A DNA stretch of 64,000 nt from Acidobacteriota bacterium (lineage in GTDB: Bacteria; Acidobacteriota; Terriglobia; Terriglobales; Acidobacteriaceae), in the NCBI GenBank assembly GCA_018268755.1, contig JAFDVW010000006.1, forward strand, positions 148 to 64,147. Reading direction: 5' to 3'. Both the position numbers and the translations under genes were made by a program. Under the pieces are notes generated by a model. It searched no databases, was not told the origin of the DNA, and saw nothing but the letters and a program-made list of their open reading frames with translations. Position 1 is the first letter of the stretch. Each line of letters opens with the position of its first letter. Of the stretch, positions 45,179-54,483 are shown in pieces.

Positions 45179-45331
45179 AGCCCTTTTGCAGGGCTTTTGT
45201 TTGCCACCTGCGGAATTACGGCTTAACCCCACTGCAAGCCGATCCGACTAATAGAAAAATACGATGCACAGTGGCAGTCTCTATTTAGAAAACGGCATCC
45301 AGCACTGTCAAGGAAGTTCAATACCGTGAAC
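45179..45331 (-). promoter_or_regulatory. TonB-receptor promoter with operator and leader hairpin
   Basis: The operator GTTCAATACCGTGAAC (45316-45331) lies four bases upstream of a consensus -35 box TTGACA (minus strand; 45306-45311). A -10-like TAAATA (45282-45287) is 18 bases further. A small hairpin (AGCCCT 45179-45184 with AGGGCT 45190-45195) lies in the predicted leader. The rest of the 343-base gap up to 45489 holds no gene. Its right end carries a T-rich stretch on the minus strand that may terminate the aldolase transcript. Confidence 0.65.
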
Positions 45332-45489
45332 GAAAGGTGCTCTCACGATGCCTATTTCGCTGTAAATTACAGACACACAGACATTTTTCGACGTTTAAAA
45401 ACACAACGCTGGGGGGCAAAAATATTCCCAGCAAAGCAGACTTGGATGGTGAAAAAAGAATCGAAAAAGAACAGCCCCAAGGACACTGG

Positions 45490-46146
45490 TTAGGCAGCTC
45501 GAGCCGACCGGACCGCGCCGAGAAAACGACTGGCCTGGGCGCTGATGGCAGCAACATTTCCCTGCCGCAACGCTTCCCGGTTAAAGATCTTTTCCCCTAC
45601 CCCCACGGCGGTAGTTCCGGCACGCAGGAAATCGCCGACGTTTTCTTCGCTCACGCCGCCGGTGACCACAAACTCTATCTGCGGGAATGGGCCTTTGAGA
45701 GCGCGAATATATTTCGCTCCTCCGGCGGAATCGACGGGAAAGACTTTTACCAGGTCGGCGCCACACTGCCAGGCCTGCAGCACCTCAGTCGGAGTAAATG
45801 CGCCGGGCATACAGATTTTACCGTAGCGGCGGGCCATTTCGATGGTGCGAGGATCCAAGGCCGGACTGACAATGAATTGCGCGCCCGCCAGCAGAGCGGC
45901 GCGGCAAGTTTCGGCGTCCAGCACCGTGCCGGCGCCGATCAACAATTGATCCCCATAACGCGATTGCAGCGTCTCCATAACGCGCAACGCATGAGGGACC
46001 GTCAAAGTAATTTCCGCAATGGGAATGCCGCCTTGCAGGGCCCCCTCGGCCGCGCAAATGGCTTCCTCGCTGGAAGCGGCACGAATCACCGGAATCACGG
46101 CAGTTTCACGAATCAGTGTCAGCGCTTTGTCTTTGGTCCAGGAAAT
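45490..46146 (-). CDS. KDPG/KHG-family aldolase
   Basis: The class I aldolase cleaves 2-keto-3-deoxy-sugar-acid phosphates to pyruvate and an aldehyde phosphate. Family motifs are VIPVIRA (start of the barrel), GGIPIAEITLTVP, LIGAGTVLD, FIVSPALD and the Schiff-base lysine in CGADLVKVFPVD. The C-terminal FVVTGGVSEENVGDFL is also visible. The usual N-terminal helix (WTKDKALTLIRETAVIPVIRA) is encoded only if translation begins at ATT 46146, seven bases after GAGG. The first ordinary start is GTG 46098, which would remove 16 residues. It is the last gene of the operon, 11 bases after the kinase. Confidence 0.87.
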   Translation of the reverse strand: MSWTKDKALTLIRETAVIPVIRAASSEEAICAAEGALQGGIPIAEITLTVPHALRVMETLQSRYGDQLLIGAGTVLDAETCRAALLAGAQFIVSPALDPRTIEMARRYGKICMPGAFTPTEVLQAWQCGADLVKVFPVDSAGGAKYIRALKGPFPQIEFVVTGGVSEENVGDFLRAGTTAVGVGEKIFNREALRQGNVAAISAQASRFLGAVRSARAA

Positions 46147-46157
46147 GACAACACCTC

Positions 46158-47564
46158 TTACGATGATTTTTTGGTTGCGATCTCTTCAAAGTGCGCGCCG
46201 GACTCGAAGCGCGCGCGCAGTTCACGCATCTGCGCCAGCACGGAGCCGCTCTGGCTGGTGAAGGCGCGCGCCAAAACCAGCAAACCCAGGAGCGAATCTT
46301 CCTCCATGGGGCAGAGGCGATATCCGGTTTGGAAGCGCTCCTCAATCAGCGTGCGCAGCAGAGAAATTTTCCGGCCCAGACCTCCGGAAACAACGATATT
46401 CTTCCACGTCTTCTCCGGCCAGACGCGCTCGGCGCAGGCGAAGTAGTTCTCCGCCATGTTGGCGAAGGCGGCGCGAAATAAAGTGCCCACGGTAAGATTG
46501 CTTTCGCGAATATTCTGGATGGAGCCTTTTTCGCCCATCGGCCCGGGGAAAAAACTCAGACGGACGTCAAGATCGTTGGGCGGCGCACTCTCCGCCGCGC
46601 TGGTAATGTACGCCCAGGGGTCCTGTAGCGTGACGCCTTGTGCCTGCGCCAGCTCGCTGAGCAGGTCGACCAGCACATTCAGGGCGCGTCCCGCCGGCAA
46701 GTGGGAGAAGGTGTTGGTGAACTTGCCATCGAAGAAGGGCCGGGTCTGAAAGCTGCCCAGCGCGAGATGGTCCACCAATCTGCTGGCCTGCGAGCCGGTG
46801 GAAATATTCAGCGACAATTCTTCTTCTGCAAGAAGCGCACCCGCCAGCGCGCACTGATAATCTCCGACCGAGGTGTAGAACGGCACCTTGCGGCCGCGAA
46901 TCGTGCACCTCCCGACAATCTCGCCGTGCTTGCGAATCTCCGGCCAGCGCAACTTTCCCAGGCCCAGCTGCGCGATCACTTCGTCATGCCATTGCATGCG
47001 AGTGAGATCGAGCAGCTCATAAGCCATGGCGTTGGTGGCCTCGACAGTGGGCGGAGAACCGCACAGCGCGCTGATGACGAAGTCGGATAGCGACAGGGGG
47101 ACCAGGCCTTCGCCCAGCTGGCGCTTCTCCGCCATCCAAAACAAAAAAGACATCGGGGCGCCGGGCGGCAGTTCGTTGCCTAAATCACGCTTTTGCTCCG
47201 GTGTGAGGCGGGTCTTCAGGACTTCGTAATAGCTTCCCTGCCCCGAGGGATGCGGCTCCAAGGCGCGCTGGTCGCGCCATCCAATGCAATTCGAACGCAA
47301 CTCCCCCTGCGGCGTGGTCAAGACCAGGCAGGACATCTGCGTGCACATGACGACGCCCTGCACGGAGTCGTCCGCCAGTTCATGAAGCAGCATCTCCACC
47401 ATGCGCACGATGGCCTGCGCATCGAATTCGCAGCGCTGCGGCCCGAACTCCGCGATGGGCTCTGGAAATGGGAACCGCCGCACGCGCTCAATGCGGCCCG
47501 CCTCCAGATCAAGAACGGCGCCTTTGACGAAGGAAGTGCCGAGATCTATACCGATGAACGACAA
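46158..47564 (-). CDS. FGGY-family carbohydrate kinase
   Basis: The 468-residue ATP-dependent kinase has the first phosphate loop GIDLGTSFVKGAVLD at residues 5-19. The second half starts near 250 with SLNISTGSQASRLV, and the adenosine motif is IVVSGGLGRKISLL. FGGY kinases phosphorylate pentuloses, hexuloses and polyols, and this member resembles the less-studied sedoheptulokinase-like branch. The neighbouring KDPG-type aldolase suggests it could supply the phosphorylated keto-deoxy acid. The start is TTG 47564 with AAGGAG upstream. It is 15 bases after the GH2 stop. Confidence 0.83.
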   Translation of the reverse strand: MSFIGIDLGTSFVKGAVLDLEAGRIERVRRFPFPEPIAEFGPQRCEFDAQAIVRMVEMLLHELADDSVQGVVMCTQMSCLVLTTPQGELRSNCIGWRDQRALEPHPSGQGSYYEVLKTRLTPEQKRDLGNELPPGAPMSFLFWMAEKRQLGEGLVPLSLSDFVISALCGSPPTVEATNAMAYELLDLTRMQWHDEVIAQLGLGKLRWPEIRKHGEIVGRCTIRGRKVPFYTSVGDYQCALAGALLAEEELSLNISTGSQASRLVDHLALGSFQTRPFFDGKFTNTFSHLPAGRALNVLVDLLSELAQAQGVTLQDPWAYITSAAESAPPNDLDVRLSFFPGPMGEKGSIQNIRESNLTVGTLFRAAFANMAENYFACAERVWPEKTWKNIVVSGGLGRKISLLRTLIEERFQTGYRLCPMEEDSLLGLLVLARAFTSQSGSVLAQMRELRARFESGAHFEEIATKKSS

Positions 47565-47579
47565 CCCTGCTCCTTAGAA

Positions 47580-50500
47580 TTACTCATAGCCGATTTCTTT
47601 CAGTTGCGCGGCAAAATCGCCCGGCAGTGCCGTCGGCGCGCCGCCCGTAGCCCCATAGGCAACCAGGTTCAACAGCATGCGGTCGGCAACCGGATGCTTG
47701 TCCACGTGGTCCAGAATGGGGAAGGTGTTCAGAATAAATTTTCCGGCGCCCCACTTGTATGCGCCCAGCAGAATTCCCGAGGCATAGCCCCCGGGCGTGG
47801 AATACCCGGCGGCAAAGGCCGCGGAGACCACTTCCTGTGGCGTGTCCTGCCCCTCAAACAAGAAATGCGGGAGCATGGGGCCGTAGTAGTACCAGTCGAG
47901 AATACCCTTCCCCTGCAGGCCCTCGAAAATCGCATGCGGCTTGGCCACGCACTCCTTGTGGTAGAGCCAATCATTGAATTCGTATACCCGGCCCTTTTTG
48001 GCCAGAGGCAGCCATGCGGTGGAATCTTTCTCCCGCTGGAAGGCCTGGGGCGAGAGAAAGACGACCGTGCTTCCGCTCGCGATGCGGGCCGCCAAAGCCT
48101 TCCAGTCCCCGGCCTTGGCAGTGGTGGAAACATTTCCCACCAAAATAAGTTCGCGGGTCCCCGAAGCCGCATTTTGCCAGGGCGCCACCGTGGCGCCGCG
48201 TGCTGTCAACCACGACTCGACCTCTCGCGGCAGCCCCCAGCTGGTGATTTTCTGCGTCAGCCTGGGAAAATTCGCCGGGTCGGACACATGAAACTGCCAG
48301 GAAGTTTCCGGAGGCGCAATTCCCTGCTCGATATAAGGAACTAACTCATACGCACCCTCGGGGCCTTGTAGCGTGACTTGCTCCTTCAAAACAGGTATGG
48401 CGAACGACGCATCCTGTCCCGCAGGCGGATGGGGAATGGCGATGCTGGCGTTTTTCTGCCACGCGATTCCGTTGGGTCCCCAGAGGCGGAACTGCGCCCG
48501 GTAGTCGCCGGGCTGCACTCGATCTTCATTGGCCAGGACAGCCTCCACGCGGAAGGGACGCCCGGCATAGACGTGCGTCGGCTCCACGAACAGGCACCAG
48601 CGCACCGGGGCCCAGCCATTGCACAAAGCATCGAATGCCCCGGGCTTCCAATCCCGCCAGAACCGCCAGATGCCCTCGCCGGTCAAGGCGTGGTCCAGCA
48701 TGCCGGTGAGGTTGTAGCCGCAAATTTTGGGATTGGAGCGAATCAGATTAAATCCGTGCAGGCGGTGCCGCGCCATGGCAGCCTGGCTGGCATGCAGCAG
48801 ATTTTCCGGAAAGGGATAGGCGGCCTCCATGCCAAGCCGCGCCCAGTCCGCGATCAATTTGTCGGCCATGGAGCGAACCTGCTCGTAATCTTCCGCCTGG
48901 GGAGAAATGCCCGCCTGCTCATACATGCGGGCCTCGTGGATCACATCCATCATGCTGCCGATGCCGTACTCGGAAAGGAACACCGGCTTGCCGCCCTCGC
49001 CCAACGTGCGCATCATCTGGTCGACTTCCGGAGTCTGTGGGACTCGCGGATACAGATGGAAGTCGCCGGCATCGATGTTGGAGGGATATTTGGTGGGCAC
49101 CTTGGGACCGCCCGGCCGTTCTTTCCCCCAGACGTATTCCCACTCCGTGCCGCCGGGATTGCTGGCCGAGCCCGTGGCCAGATCGCCGTCGAAGCGGCCG
49201 CTGGAGAGCAGAATCAGGCGCGTGTCATCGAGTTTGCGCACCAGGGGTAGCGCCGCCACGGCTTCGCGGTGCACCGCGCCGTCTTCGGTCTCATTCAGCA
49301 TGCCCCACATCACCAGGCTGGGATGATTGCGGTCCCGCAGGAACATCTCGCTCACCGAAGCCTCGTAGCGCTCCTTCATCTTGGGCGAGTCCTTGAGCAC
49401 CCAGCTGGCGGTGGCTTCTTCATAGATCATCAGCCCAAGCTCATTGCACAAATCGAACTGGTAGGGATGGGCCGGCCCGGAGATGAAGCGCACCATGTTA
49501 TAGCCACAGGCTTTGGCATTCAGCATGTCCTTGCGCAACAAGTCGGGATAATTGCTGGGCGGGACCACCATGCCCAGCGGGCTATGGTTCCCGGTGTGCG
49601 TGCTCTTCACAAAAATGCGCCGCCCGTTCAGCCGGAAGTATCCATTGACCAGACGAAAATCCCGGAAGCCGAAGCTGGTGGAAAATTCGTGGAGGCCTTC
49701 CGCTTCTTTCACCTCCACCTGCACGCTGAGCCGGTAATAGTTGGGATCGTCAATGTCCCACAGGCGATGGTTGCGAATGGTGAATTCGTGGGCAACTTCC
49801 TTTGCCCCGGGCGGGACCTGGAGATCCACAACATCGGTTAGCACCGCCTGACGAAATGTGGGTGAAGTGACAACCAGCGTCAGGCGCGCCGTAGCCGGCT
49901 TCTTCAGAGAATTTTGCAGGGTGATGGTGAGCGGGACCCTGCCGGTTTTCCAGTCCGGGCGCGGGAAAGCATCGCTGACGCGGACCGCTGGCGCGTAGAG
50001 CAACTCGACGGACTCAAACAGACCGCCGAAATCGGGCAACGAACCGTTGCCATACTTCACGAACTTATTGCGATGCGGGGTTTCCGCCAAAACAAACCCA
50101 TCGATCGGTTCATCAATCGGGTTCAACACCCGTACCGCCAGCCAGTTGGCTTGATCGGGATGAATGGCCTCGCTTGCATCGAGGGTAAATGGGCTCTCGC
50201 CCCCTTCGTGCGATCCCAAGTGCGCCCCGTTCAACCACACATCAGCCAGGTAATCGGCGGCGTTCAAGCGCAATAGATATCGCCCGCCCGCATAGGGATG
50301 CTTATGCGGATTAAATTGGAGCCAATACCAGGCCACACCGTGGTAGTGCGGAAAAGCCTCCTGAATAATGCCGGGAACGCGCGTCTTCTTGGCGCCGGAT
50401 TGCGGGGACTGAAACCATTTCTGCTCGCGGCCGACATTCTGCGGGTCGGTGGCGATCAGCCAATCCTGGCCATCCAGCAGAAGCGACAGAGTGGAGGCGC

Positions 50501-50633
50501 CGCCCTTTGCAGAGGAACTGGGCAAGGCCTGGGCTAGAAACGGCTCTGCCAGCCCCGCCCCCACGAACGGCGCTGCGACCCCGACTCCCGCACTCCAGCG
50601 ACTGGCAACTTCCAAAAACCGGCGACGATGCAT
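47580..50633 (-). CDS. Exported GH2-type glycoside hydrolase
   Basis: The protein of about 1,017 residues has a Tat-like signal (MHRRRFLEVASRWSAG...). It carries the GH2 layout: sugar-binding jelly roll (YLADVWLNGAHLGSHEGGESP, residues about 130-210), immunoglobulin-like domain, then the barrel. The acid/base is Glu in LVMWGMLNETEDGA and the nucleophile is Glu in PVFLSEYGIGSM. About 350 extra C-terminal residues follow the barrel. Substrate could be a beta-galactoside, glucuronide or mannoside. ATG 50633 has AGGAGAG five bases upstream. The gene lies 29 bases after the YiaK-like gene in the long operon. Confidence 0.87.
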   Translation of the reverse strand: MHRRRFLEVASRWSAGVGVAAPFVGAGLAEPFLAQALPSSSAKGGASTLSLLLDGQDWLIATDPQNVGREQKWFQSPQSGAKKTRVPGIIQEAFPHYHGVAWYWLQFNPHKHPYAGGRYLLRLNAADYLADVWLNGAHLGSHEGGESPFTLDASEAIHPDQANWLAVRVLNPIDEPIDGFVLAETPHRNKFVKYGNGSLPDFGGLFESVELLYAPAVRVSDAFPRPDWKTGRVPLTITLQNSLKKPATARLTLVVTSPTFRQAVLTDVVDLQVPPGAKEVAHEFTIRNHRLWDIDDPNYYRLSVQVEVKEAEGLHEFSTSFGFRDFRLVNGYFRLNGRRIFVKSTHTGNHSPLGMVVPPSNYPDLLRKDMLNAKACGYNMVRFISGPAHPYQFDLCNELGLMIYEEATASWVLKDSPKMKERYEASVSEMFLRDRNHPSLVMWGMLNETEDGAVHREAVAALPLVRKLDDTRLILLSSGRFDGDLATGSASNPGGTEWEYVWGKERPGGPKVPTKYPSNIDAGDFHLYPRVPQTPEVDQMMRTLGEGGKPVFLSEYGIGSMMDVIHEARMYEQAGISPQAEDYEQVRSMADKLIADWARLGMEAAYPFPENLLHASQAAMARHRLHGFNLIRSNPKICGYNLTGMLDHALTGEGIWRFWRDWKPGAFDALCNGWAPVRWCLFVEPTHVYAGRPFRVEAVLANEDRVQPGDYRAQFRLWGPNGIAWQKNASIAIPHPPAGQDASFAIPVLKEQVTLQGPEGAYELVPYIEQGIAPPETSWQFHVSDPANFPRLTQKITSWGLPREVESWLTARGATVAPWQNAASGTRELILVGNVSTTAKAGDWKALAARIASGSTVVFLSPQAFQREKDSTAWLPLAKKGRVYEFNDWLYHKECVAKPHAIFEGLQGKGILDWYYYGPMLPHFLFEGQDTPQEVVSAAFAAGYSTPGGYASGILLGAYKWGAGKFILNTFPILDHVDKHPVADRMLLNLVAYGATGGAPTALPGDFAAQLKEIGYE

Positions 50634-50662
50634 GGTTCTCTCCTGGCCCTGCGGATAAACGG

Positions 50663-51718
50663 CTAATCCAGCAAACGCGTGTCCACGCCCAGTTCTTCCC
50701 CAGCCTGATAGAGGGCGGTAAAAGACAGCTCGGGCAACGGAATTCCATTGCGCAGCGCATCTTCCCGCCGCTCCCACTCCAACTCCCCCGGCACATAGAT
50801 GCGGTCTGAACCTTTTGCTTTGGGAGCGTTGTGCAATTCCTGGATGGCGGAGTCTATGTGCTGCTTGAAATCATCGAGCGGGAGAATGGCCGCGGGGTTG
50901 ATCACCAGAAAAGACTGTCCCAAATAGGCTTTCTCTCCCGGATGCAGCTTCCAGCTTTTCACCTCGCTGAGGATGCCGGCCCCGGTCAAAGCCCCGGCCA
51001 GCACTTCAATCAGCAGCGCAATGCCGTAGCCCTTATGCCCGGCCATGGGCGTCATGGAACCTGTGGCCGGCCAGTTGGTCGGGTCGGAGGTCGGCAAACC
51101 ATCGGCGTCGGTGATCCAGGTAGCAGGAATCTCGTGTCCCAGAGCCTTGGCGGCGAAAATCTTCCCGGCGGCCACCGCGCTGAGCGCGATGTCGAGGAAA
51201 ATCGGCTGTTCTTTTCCCGCCGGCACCGCATAGGCGATGGGATTGTTTCCGATGACGTGTCCGCGCGCCCCGGGGACCACCATGTTGGGGTCGGCATTGC
51301 TCATGGCGATGCCGATCATGTCGTGCTTCACCGCCATATTGGCGTAATATCCGGCCGCGCCGAAGTGACTGCTGTTGCGCACCCCCGCCCAGGCAAAGGT
51401 TTGCTTGCGGGCTTTCTCGATGGCCAGATTCATGGCCATGCAGCACGCCGGCATACCCATGCCTGCGTTGGCATCGATCACCGCCCAGGACGGACCTTCC
51501 CCGGCCAGCCTTGGCTTGCCCGCAGGATCGATGCTCCCCGACTTGATGGCCTGCACATAGTTCAGGATCGCGACCGTACCGTGGGAAAACGTGCCCCAGG
51601 TATCGGTCATGACCAGCACATCGGCGACGGTGCAGGCATCATCGGTGCTCAACCCTGCCTTGACAAAAATCTCGACGCAAAACTTGATCAGGTTCTCCGG
51701 CAAAATACGCTTCGCCAT
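50663..51718 (-). CDS. Malate/L-lactate/ureidoglycolate dehydrogenase family reductase (YiaK-like)
   Basis: The 351-residue enzyme belongs to the Ldh2 fold, which does not use a Rossmann domain. Family marks are TWGTFSHGTVAILNYV, ANAGMGMPACCMAMNLAI, RNSSHFGAAGYYANMA, PGARGHVIGNNPIAYAVP and MAGHKGYGIALLIEVLAG. It transfers hydride between NAD(P)H and 2-keto or diketo acids, for example 2,3-diketo-L-gulonate in YiaK. The operon context favours a sugar-derived oxoacid. The ATG at 51718 has a purine-rich upstream site. It is 18 bases after the SDR at 51737. Confidence 0.87.
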   Translation of the reverse strand: MAKRILPENLIKFCVEIFVKAGLSTDDACTVADVLVMTDTWGTFSHGTVAILNYVQAIKSGSIDPAGKPRLAGEGPSWAVIDANAGMGMPACCMAMNLAIEKARKQTFAWAGVRNSSHFGAAGYYANMAVKHDMIGIAMSNADPNMVVPGARGHVIGNNPIAYAVPAGKEQPIFLDIALSAVAAGKIFAAKALGHEIPATWITDADGLPTSDPTNWPATGSMTPMAGHKGYGIALLIEVLAGALTGAGILSEVKSWKLHPGEKAYLGQSFLVINPAAILPLDDFKQHIDSAIQELHNAPKAKGSDRIYVPGELEWERREDALRNGIPLPELSFTALYQAGEELGVDTRLLD

Positions 51719-51736
51719 CTCACTCTCTCTTCCTGC

Positions 51737-52576
51737 TTATTTTTTCGTCAGGTATTCCACGCCGAACTTGGCCTGCGACTCACCGCGGAAGTCGGAAATC
51801 AGCGACATCAGCGAAGTGGTGCCGCCATCGAGGACAATGGTCTGCCCAACCATGAAAGTGGCTTCGTCTCCGCATAAAAAGGCGGCCAGTCGGGCCACAT
51901 CCACGGGCACACCATAGCGGGCGGCGGGCACGGCGTTGTAGGCGTCCTTTTTGGCCTGCTCTTCGCTGAAGCCGGGGATCACCTTGAAGTAGTTCTCCAC
52001 CGTCACCCATCCCGGCGCAATCGCATTCACCCGCACTCCACGGTGGGCAAGTTCCACGCCCAGCGCGCGCGTGGAGGCAATAATCGCGCCTTTGGTGGCA
52101 GCGTAGGCGGAGTGCTCGGGCGCGCCTTGCAAGCCATGGATCGACGACAGATTGCAGATGGCCCCGCCTCCGTGCCGCACCATGTTCTCCACAATTTTCT
52201 GGGTGAGGAAGAAGGGACCGCGGAAGTTGACGTTGAACAGCCGGTCGAAATACTCCGGCTGGATCTTGAGGAAAGGGCTGTTGAAGGTGATGCCGGCATT
52301 GTTCACCAGACAATTCACCGACCCGAGGAACGCAATGGCTTTTTCCGCCAGCCCGGTGGCCTGCTGCAGGTCATTGAAGTCCGCCTCTACCACCAGGGCT
52401 TTGCGTCCCATCGCCTGGATCTCGGCGGCGGCGGCGTCAGCGCTGTCTTTGTGATGGCTGGCGTGCAACACTACGTCCGCACCCTGGCGGGCAAATTCCA
52501 GCGCGATTTCGCGCCCAATGCCCGTGTCCGCCCCCGTGACCAGCGCTTTTTTGCCGGCAAGTCTTCCGTTGCTCAT
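51737..52576 (-). CDS. Short-chain dehydrogenase (first of three in the operon)
   Basis: The 279-residue NAD(P)-dependent SDR shows VTGADTGIGREIALEF (cofactor), NNAG in LVNNAGITFNSP, the catalytic Ser in NLSSIHGLQG, and YAATK. ATG 52576 follows GGAGG five bases upstream. The C-terminal extension (SLISDFRGESQAKFGVEYLTKK) goes beyond the common ending DGG. It is a glucose-dehydrogenase-like SDR probably oxidising the sugar or a pathway alcohol. It lies between the RhaT-family gene and the YiaK-like gene. Confidence 0.86.
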   Translation of the reverse strand: MSNGRLAGKKALVTGADTGIGREIALEFARQGADVVLHASHHKDSADAAAAEIQAMGRKALVVEADFNDLQQATGLAEKAIAFLGSVNCLVNNAGITFNSPFLKIQPEYFDRLFNVNFRGPFFLTQKIVENMVRHGGGAICNLSSIHGLQGAPEHSAYAATKGAIIASTRALGVELAHRGVRVNAIAPGWVTVENYFKVIPGFSEEQAKKDAYNAVPAARYGVPVDVARLAAFLCGDEATFMVGQTIVLDGGTTSLMSLISDFRGESQAKFGVEYLTKK

Positions 52577-52608
52577 AAAGCCTCCGATGTGGAACCTGCG
52601 TGCCTCAC

Positions 52609-53628
52609 TCAGTGCGCCGCGTAGTTGGCCGCGCCCATCATGACCGTGGCCAGCAGCAGCACCGCGACTCCAATCACATTTGTGGCGAAGACCGGGCGTG
52701 GCGTGGCCCGCCATTCGCCGGTCCATATGCCGGCCAGGTTGCCCACCACGATCATGGTGATCTGAAAGAGCGACCAGCCGACCGAAACGCCCAGAACGCC
52801 CAGATACACGGTGCCGCTGCTATAGATCGCGATAGCGATCATCCAAATCGCCCCGCCCAAAATCGGATTGCGAATTTCACCGATATTGCGGCCGAAATTC
52901 CCCCAGGTATGGCGCGTGGAAAGCAGATAGACGGTGTAGATGAGGTTCACCACCAGCCCTCCCGCCAGGGCGATGGGCCAGACGGAAAACACGGCCCAGG
53001 AGGGGGCCGCACCCTGCGCTTCCGCCAGCTTCACGATATCGCCGCCGAAAGCCAGCGCGATGTTGAGCAAGGCCGCCAGCAGCCCGGAGACCACGGCCAG
53101 CACCATCACGCCGAGGTATGCATTGCCAGAGCGGTTGACTCCGGCAGCGCCGGACGAGGATTTTTCCCGCCGCAATCCCGCCCAGCCACACAGCGCAACC
53201 CCCACCAGCATGACGACCGTGGCCCCCAGCAGCAGCTTGCCGCTGGTCTGCGCGAGCTGTTCCGAGTGCTGCAAGAACAGTGGAGTCAGGGAACCAAAAG
53301 CGGCGCACAGTCCATTCAGGATGGAGCCGGTAAGGGCCAGGCCGATTTTATCCACACAAATGCCCGCGCCCAGTTGCGCCACGCCCCAGAGAATTCCGTA
53401 CAGAAACGGCTTGGCCAGGGTGCTGGCAGGGGCGGCGGCATAGACCGCGCTCAGGTGAGGCAGCAGAAAAAACGCCAGGCAGAAAGGAACGATGAGCAGC
53501 GAAACAATGGAGTAGACGAGCCAGAAGTTCTCCCACTTCCATGCCTTCATCCACTTCATAGGGACGAGGTTGCCCCCAATCATGGTGCCGGCCAGCAACG
53601 TTAGGGCAAAGCCTTCCACGAGACCCAT
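52609..53628 (-). CDS. RhaT-family sugar:proton symporter (copy 2)
   Basis: The 339-residue transporter with ten predicted helices carries the RhaT opening GTMIGGNLVPMKWMKAWKWENFW. The central FLYGILWGVAQLGAGICVDKIGLALTGSIL parallels copy 1 at 35735. Divergence between the copies is large outside these blocks. It presumably imports the monosaccharide released by the GH2/GH36 enzymes. ATG 53628 follows GGAGGAAG. It lies in the operon between two SDR genes. Confidence 0.87.
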   Translation of the reverse strand: MGLVEGFALTLLAGTMIGGNLVPMKWMKAWKWENFWLVYSIVSLLIVPFCLAFFLLPHLSAVYAAAPASTLAKPFLYGILWGVAQLGAGICVDKIGLALTGSILNGLCAAFGSLTPLFLQHSEQLAQTSGKLLLGATVVMLVGVALCGWAGLRREKSSSGAAGVNRSGNAYLGVMVLAVVSGLLAALLNIALAFGGDIVKLAEAQGAAPSWAVFSVWPIALAGGLVVNLIYTVYLLSTRHTWGNFGRNIGEIRNPILGGAIWMIAIAIYSSGTVYLGVLGVSVGWSLFQITMIVVGNLAGIWTGEWRATPRPVFATNVIGVAVLLLATVMMGAANYAAH

Positions 53629-53686
53629 GCACTTCCTCCACCTTGAGGTGCCAGCAAACTAGGCTGGTGTCGATCTCACACTTCCC

Positions 53687-54469
53687 TTACCATTCGCGAG
53701 CGAACCCCGCGGTCCACCCGCCATCCACGACCAGGACATGCCCGGTCACATACGAGGCTTCGTCCGACACCAGAAACAGGACGGCATTGGCAATGTCTTT
53801 CGTGTCTCCCGGGCGCGCCAGCGGAACGTGGCTGAGCAAACTCTCCGAGAGTTGCTTGTCTTTGTAGAAGAGGTCTTTGGTGCCTTCGGTGAGGATCGAT
53901 CCCGGGGCCACGCCGTTGACCCGCACGCCATATCCGCCCACTTCGAGGGCATGCGAGCGGGTGAAATTCAGCATGCCGGCCTTTGCCGCGGAATAGGCGC
54001 ATTGCAGGCGGATGGGGACCAGGCCCAGCACCGAGCCGATATTCACGATCACGCCCCGGCCGCGCTTCACCATGCCGCCGGAAAACACCCGCGAACAGAA
54101 AAACACGCCGTCCAGATCGATGCTTAGGATGCGGCGCCAGGCGGCATCGCCAAATTCATGCACCGGATGGCGGCCGTCTTTCCCGGTATTGATGCCGGCG
54201 TTGTTGATCAGAATGTCGACCGGCCCCAGGTCTTGCTCGACCGCCGCGGCCATGGCATTCACCGATTCGGCGTTCCCCACATCGCCGGGAAAGAATTTGG
54301 CAACACCCCCGCGCTTCTCAATTTCGCGGCAAGTCTCCACTCCCCGGTCGCTGACATCGTTGACTGCCACGGTGGCGCCATTTTCCGAGAGCAACAGCGC
54401 GATGGCCCGCCCAATTCCTCCGGCGGCACCGGTCACCACCGCAATTCGTCCCTGCAAATCGACCTTCAT
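53687..54469 (-). CDS. Short-chain dehydrogenase (second of three)
   Basis: The 260-residue NAD(P)-dependent SDR shows VTGAAGGIGRAIAL, ILINNAGINTGKDG, the Ser of VNIGSVLGLV, and YSAAKAGML. It ends in DGGWTAGFAREW, as the operon's other SDRs nearly do. ATG 54469 is preceded by GGAAGG. It is 14 bases downstream of the 2-hydroxyacid dehydrogenase stop. A role as sugar or aldonate dehydrogenase is likely, but the substrate is not identifiable. Confidence 0.87.
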   Translation of the reverse strand: MKVDLQGRIAVVTGAAGGIGRAIALLLSENGATVAVNDVSDRGVETCREIEKRGGVAKFFPGDVGNAESVNAMAAAVEQDLGPVDILINNAGINTGKDGRHPVHEFGDAAWRRILSIDLDGVFFCSRVFSGGMVKRGRGVIVNIGSVLGLVPIRLQCAYSAAKAGMLNFTRSHALEVGGYGVRVNGVAPGSILTEGTKDLFYKDKQLSESLLSHVPLARPGDTKDIANAVLFLVSDEASYVTGHVLVVDGGWTAGFAREW

Positions 54470-54483
54470 AAATTTCCTTCCGC

